Shown here piece by piece: positions 4,683 to 7,059 of a DNA stretch of 7,059 nt. Position 1 is the stretch's first letter, and the number at the start of each line of letters is the position of its first letter. Below the pieces are notes generated by a model. The model searched no databases and had not been told where the DNA came from. It saw nothing but the letters and a program-made list of their open reading frames with translations. This DNA comes from an uncultured Sutterellaceae bacterium (GTDB lineage: Bacteria; Pseudomonadota; Gammaproteobacteria; Burkholderiales; Burkholderiaceae_F): positions 1 through 7,059 of the forward strand of contig CAMYAA010000041.1 of the NCBI GenBank assembly GCA_947253615.1, in the 5' to 3' direction. Both the position numbers and the translations under genes were made by a program.

Positions 4683-7011
4683 TTAGCGGTTGCTCACCTT
4701 GAGCTGCTGCCACACGGTGACGTCAGGCAAGTCGCCTTCCCACTTCTTCACATCGACCAATAACGTCGAGGAGACGTTACCTTGCGCCAAGCGCGAGGTC
4801 GGAATGTCTTGCGAGAGGGAGTTCGAAGAACCGCGAACGTCCACCACACCCGCTTGGGTTTCGCGCGGGTTAAACCAGGCCCCTTCCTTAATGCAGAAGA
4901 TCCCCGGCTTAATCTTGTCGGTGACGTAGGCAACGTTCATCGTCTTACCACGTTCGTTACTGACTAAGACCAAGTCGCCAGAGACAATGCCACGAGCTTT
5001 CGCGTCGAGCGTATTTAAGAAAATCGGTTCACGATTGTCTATACAGTCGTAGTCGTGGCTCGGCGTGGAGTCGAGCTGGCTATGTAAGCGATAGCGGCTC
5101 TTACCTAAAACACCCGCTAACGGAGCCTTCTTCGAGGCCGTTAAAACGCCTTCGCTCGGTTCGAAGTAGCTCGGATGACCCTTACAGTCGGGGTAGTTGT
5201 AGCTCGCTACCTTCGGGCTAAAGAGCTGAATCTTCCCGGATTCGGTCCCTAAAGAGTGCGCGACGGGATCCTTGCGGAAGTCGCCCAACTGATTGAATTC
5301 AAAGCTCTTCTTGTCCATATCAAACATGATATAGCCCTTGTCCCAGAATTCCTTAAAGCTCGGTAAGGGCTGACCCATGGCTTTACCCATGCGAGCCGCG
5401 TCGTTATAGAGCTTTTCAATCCATTGTTCTTCGGTGCGACCTTGGGTGAAGGCTTCTTCAATCCCCATGTACTTGGCTAATTGGGAATGAATCCAGTAGT
5501 CCGAACGGCTTTCGAATTGCGGTTCGATCACTTTCTTCATCGCCACGAAACCTTCGTTACTGTACGTCCCGATGCTCGTGATGTCATTGTGTTCAAAGGT
5601 TGTGCAAGCCGGGAACACGATGTCAGCATGGCGGGCCGTGGCCGTCCAGACGATATCCGTACAGATCGTCACTTCGGGCTTACGCCAAGCTTCTTCGACG
5701 TTAAAGGTTTGCGGCTGATGGCCAAAGGGATTGCCACCCGCCCACATGACGAGGCGAATGTGCGGATAGGTTACTTTTTCACCGTTAAAGTCAATGACCT
5801 TGCCCGGGTTTAAGAAGCAGTCCGCAAAGCGAGCCACCGGGAGGACCTTGGAGCCAACCCAGTTTTGATTAAAGGGCTTGTCGGGCTTGACGTTCGAACC
5901 CAAGGAGGGCATTAACGGACCCTTGCCCGAGGGCGTGCCACCACCCGAGTAGTGATAGTTACAGCCCACCCCAGCGCCCGGTAAGCCTAACTGGCCAAAG
6001 ACACTCATCATGGCATAAGCCATCCAGTGGAACTGTTCACCGTACTGGGCACGTTGCGGACCCCAACCGAGCATGAGCATCGTGCGGTTTTCCATGATGT
6101 CGTGAGCCAAACGACGAATCGTCTTAGCGTCCACACCACACTGACGGGCGGCCCATTCCGGGGTCTTACGCACGCCGTCGGTCTTGCCTTCAACGTAGTC
6201 GAGGAATTCGCGCCACCCTGCGGTGTATTTCTGTAAGAAGGCCATGTCGGCTTTCTTCGTCGCTAAGGCTTCTTCGATCATCCCGAGCATGAGCGCGGTG
6301 TCGCTCCCCGGATTCGGAGCAATCCATTCCGAGCCCATGTATTCACCCGTATCGGTAGCGATCGGGTTGATTTGATAGGTCTTGATTCCCTTTTGCTTTA
6401 AGGCACGGAAGTAGCCCATGGCCTTATGAATCGTGGTGTACCAGTCAATATCGTTGGAGATTAATGGGTCGCAACCCCAGAACACCACGCGCTTAGCATG
6501 GTTTAACACTTGTTCCCAAGAGGTCGAACGCGGATCGCCCGAACCCACAACGTAGGGGAGCATACGACCCACAGCGGCGTAGGAGTAGTTGTTTTCAGCG
6601 CCAACATAACCCCCACGGGCGTTGAGTAAACGCTGCGTCATGTACATGGCGCCATTGACCTTACCCGTGGACTGCCAGCCATAGGAGTCACCCCAAACGG
6701 CCGAAGGACCATAATCGTCATAAATACGATCGATATGCTTAGCGGCTAATTTCAGGGCTTCGTCCCAGGAGACGCGAACGTATTCATCATTGCCGCGTTC
6801 GTTACGGGATTCCGGACCACGTTCCAAAAAGCCCTTACGAACGTACGGGTAGCGAATACGAGCCGGGTTATACGGTAAGTTGCAATAGCTTTGAAGATTC
6901 ACCGACGGGGCATAGTCGTATTCGAACGGACGAGCGCCAACGACTTTGCCACCACGCACTTGGGCGTAAAAGACCCCCCAACGACCCGCGGTAATGGCTT
7001 CGCCTTCGTTG
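4683..7011 (-). CDS. 5'-truncated molybdopterin S/N-oxide reductase (TorA/DorA/BisC group)
   Basis: The 775 genomic residues, ending in TAA, form a bis-MGD molybdenum reductase that reduces S-oxides or N-oxides (DMSO, TMAO, biotin or methionine sulfoxide), probably periplasmic. The start lies beyond the contig; MCIRDS in front is adapter. By comparison with TorA about 45-50 residues are missing, including any Tat signal. With Asn at 7010-7008 as residue 1: GRWGVFYAQVRGGKVVGARPFE (~9-30) is the family opening without an Fe-S cysteine motif; SYGWQSTG (109-116) carries Y110 and W112, matching Tyr114/Trp116 of Rhodobacter DMSO reductase (TorA lacks the tyrosine); NYSYAA (141-146) has S143 as the expected Mo ligand; GWGPQRAQYGEQ (315-326) keeps the active-site Trp and Arg; from RLHSQLD (641) the dinucleotide-binding domain follows. 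TorA and DorA have DYST where this has NYSY, so substrate preference is open. No cytochrome or chaperone partner is visible. Confidence 0.93.
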
Positions 7012-7059
7012 CTGTCTCTTATACACATCTGACGCTGCCGACGATATGCAGTGTGTAGA
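7012..7059 (-). other. Illumina Nextera P5 adapter, reverse complement (artefact)
   Basis: CTGTCTCTTATACACATCT (7012-7030) is the Tn5 mosaic end in reverse. It is followed by GACGCTGCCGACGA, the index in reverse (TATGCAGT) and the start of the P5 primer. It mirrors bases 4-51 exactly, so the contig has a 48-base inverted repeat at its ends. The last genomic base is 7011. Read on the minus strand, the mosaic end gives ATG TGT ATA AGA GAC AG, the source of the false N-terminus MCIRDS. Confidence 0.98.

Noticed and set aside
5481..5813. 110-codon plus-strand open frame antisense to the reductase
   Set aside because: It lies wholly inside a well-supported reductase gene and has no plausible start site.
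1..7059. A composite transposon or linear element bounded by 48-base inverted repeats
   Set aside because: The repeats are Nextera adapter including the Tn5 mosaic end used in library preparation, and no transposase gene is present.

Overview
This window is one complete assembled contig, not a slice of a longer replicon. Bases 1-51 and 7012-7059 are Illumina Nextera library adapter (P5 side, including an 8-base i5 index and the Tn5 mosaic end) in inverted orientation. Only about 52-7011 is genomic DNA, and both outermost genes are cut by the contig ends. The apparent N-termini MYKRQ (left gene) and MCIRDS (right gene) are translated adapter.

The genomic part looks like a host-associated or anaerobically respiring proteobacterium. 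A gut Burkholderiales of the Sutterellaceae type (Sutterella/Parasutterella-like) is my best guess. It rests on the style of the S/N-oxide reductase, the roughly balanced base composition by eye, strong Shine-Dalgarno sites and compact intrinsic terminators. This is inference; no phylogenetic marker gene is present.

Layout: (1) 52-2154 (+), a 5'-truncated large protein of unknown function with a helical, TPR-like middle and a DUF4261-like C-terminal domain. (2) 2238-2276, a bidirectional intrinsic terminator shared with the convergent gene. (3) 2294-3289 (-), a complete asparaginase of the type I/II fold with all main catalytic residues and no signal peptide. (4) 3290-3942, a 650-base divergent intergenic region with no convincing protein gene but several hairpins and two terminator-like structures of opposite polarity. 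It may hold a small RNA or a regulated leader. (5) 3943-4401 (+), a small exported protein resembling NlpE/META-type beta-barrels, with its own terminator at 4475-4506. (6) 4507-4682, hairpins including a minus-strand terminator. (7) 4683-7011 (-), a 5'-truncated molybdopterin (bis-MGD) S/N-oxide reductase of the TorA/DorA/BisC group.

The genes do not form one operon: every neighbouring pair is convergent or divergent and most are separated by terminators. Asparaginase supplies aspartate and ammonia, and the reductase respires S- or N-oxides. A metabolic link (aspartate to fumarate plus alternative electron acceptors) is conceivable, but the sequence does not show it. I see no defence system, transposon, CRISPR or phage module here. 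The least explained stretch is the 3300-3940 intergenic region.
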